6,004 bases of DNA from B1 sp964443415 (GTDB taxonomy: Bacteria > Bacteroidota > Bacteroidia > UKL13-3). The notes beneath the pieces were generated by a model. That model did no database searches. It was not told the origin of the DNA and saw only the letters and a program-made list of their open reading frames with translations. Shown in pieces: positions 5,890-6,004 of the stretch (the stretch's first letter is position 1; every line of letters starts with the position of its first letter). The position numbers and the translations under genes are program-made. The stretch spans positions 1 through 6,004 of the forward strand of contig CAYUDC010000141.1 of the NCBI GenBank assembly GCA_964443415.1, in the 5' to 3' direction.

Positions 5890-6004
5890 ATGTATAATAA
5901 AATACTCATTACCGCCTTCCTTTCAATCATATTAACCGCTAAGCTATTCGCCCAAAAGCCAGAAATTAAAAGAATAGACCCGCAATACTGGTGGCACAAC
6001 TTAG
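5890..6004 (+). CDS. N-terminus of a secreted protein, probably a GH13 cyclomaltodextrinase/neopullulanase-type enzyme (partial)
   Basis: An ATG at 5890 opens a frame that stays open to the window edge (38 full codons). It begins MYNKILITAFLSIILTAKLF, a signal peptide with likely cleavage after LFA, before Gln22. The mature start includes KRIDPQYWWHN (26-36). An 'R-[IV]-[ED]-P-x-x-WW' motif just after the signal peptide is typical of the N-terminal domain (Cyc-maltodext_N) of Bacteroidota GH13 enzymes of the cyclomaltodextrinase/SusA-neopullulanase type, which hydrolyse alpha-glucans such as starch breakdown products. The catalytic barrel is outside the window, so the assignment rests on this short motif. 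The 17-base gap after the AlbA_2/ATPase gene holds no clear promoter, which suggests co-transcription. No Shine-Dalgarno is visible. Confidence 0.65.
   Translation, partial: MYNKILITAFLSIILTAKLFAQKPEIKRIDPQYWWHNL

Noticed and set aside
1..6004. Possible CRISPR array, insertion sequence, tRNA or phage/defence island
   Set aside because: No regularly spaced repeats, transposase motifs, terminal inverted repeats, cloverleaf sequences or toxin-antitoxin pairs were seen. The AlbA_2/GHKL protein alone is not enough to call a defence system.

Overview
The window looks like chromosomal DNA from a member of the Bacteroidota. Four things point there. One protein ends in a type IX secretion (T9SS) type A sorting domain. 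Another is a DUF2911 protein, a family common in that phylum. The promoters fit the Bacteroidota -33/-7 consensus (TTTG, about 19-21 bases, TAnnTTTG). Start codons lack Shine-Dalgarno sequences, as is usual there. All five complete genes end in TAA. A T9SS cargo gene suggests a flavobacterial, cytophagal, chitinophagal or sphingobacterial relative rather than a typical Bacteroides, but the order cannot be fixed from this window.

Layout. Bases 1-85 hold no convincing gene. A strong promoter (86-117) drives a small SRP RNA (about 122-219), whose closing stem and T-run also form a terminator. A family 2 glycosyltransferase of the dolichyl-phosphate-sugar synthase type follows (286-1008). Next is a secreted four-part protein (1081-3075): signal peptide, beta-sandwich-like N-terminal domain, CARDB-like domain, Omp28-type thioredoxin-like domain with CSWC, and T9SS sorting domain. 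A perfect bidirectional hairpin (3090-3118) separates it from a convergent minus-strand gene for an exported DUF2911 protein with a helical TPR-like C-terminal half (3131-4012). A 70-base divergent spacer leads to a gamma-class carbonic anhydrase-like protein (4083-4628). Then come a protein with AlbA_2 and GHKL-ATPase domains (4712-5872) and, 17 bases on, the start of a secreted protein that resembles the N-terminus of a cyclomaltodextrinase/neopullulanase-type GH13 enzyme (5890 to the window edge).

How the genes fit together. Most appear to be independent units with their own promoters, so this reads as ordinary housekeeping plus cell-envelope DNA rather than one pathway. SRP RNA serves co-translational membrane targeting, and two complete exported proteins and one partial one lie nearby, but that is probably chance. 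The only pair likely to be co-transcribed is the AlbA_2/ATPase gene and the GH13-like gene. I found no CRISPR array, insertion sequence, tRNA or phage gene, and no convincing previously undescribed system. The points most worth a second look are the cysteine pattern of the secreted thioredoxin-like protein, the AlbA_2 protein without a C-terminal winged helix beside a starch-type hydrolase, and the compact divergent promoter region.
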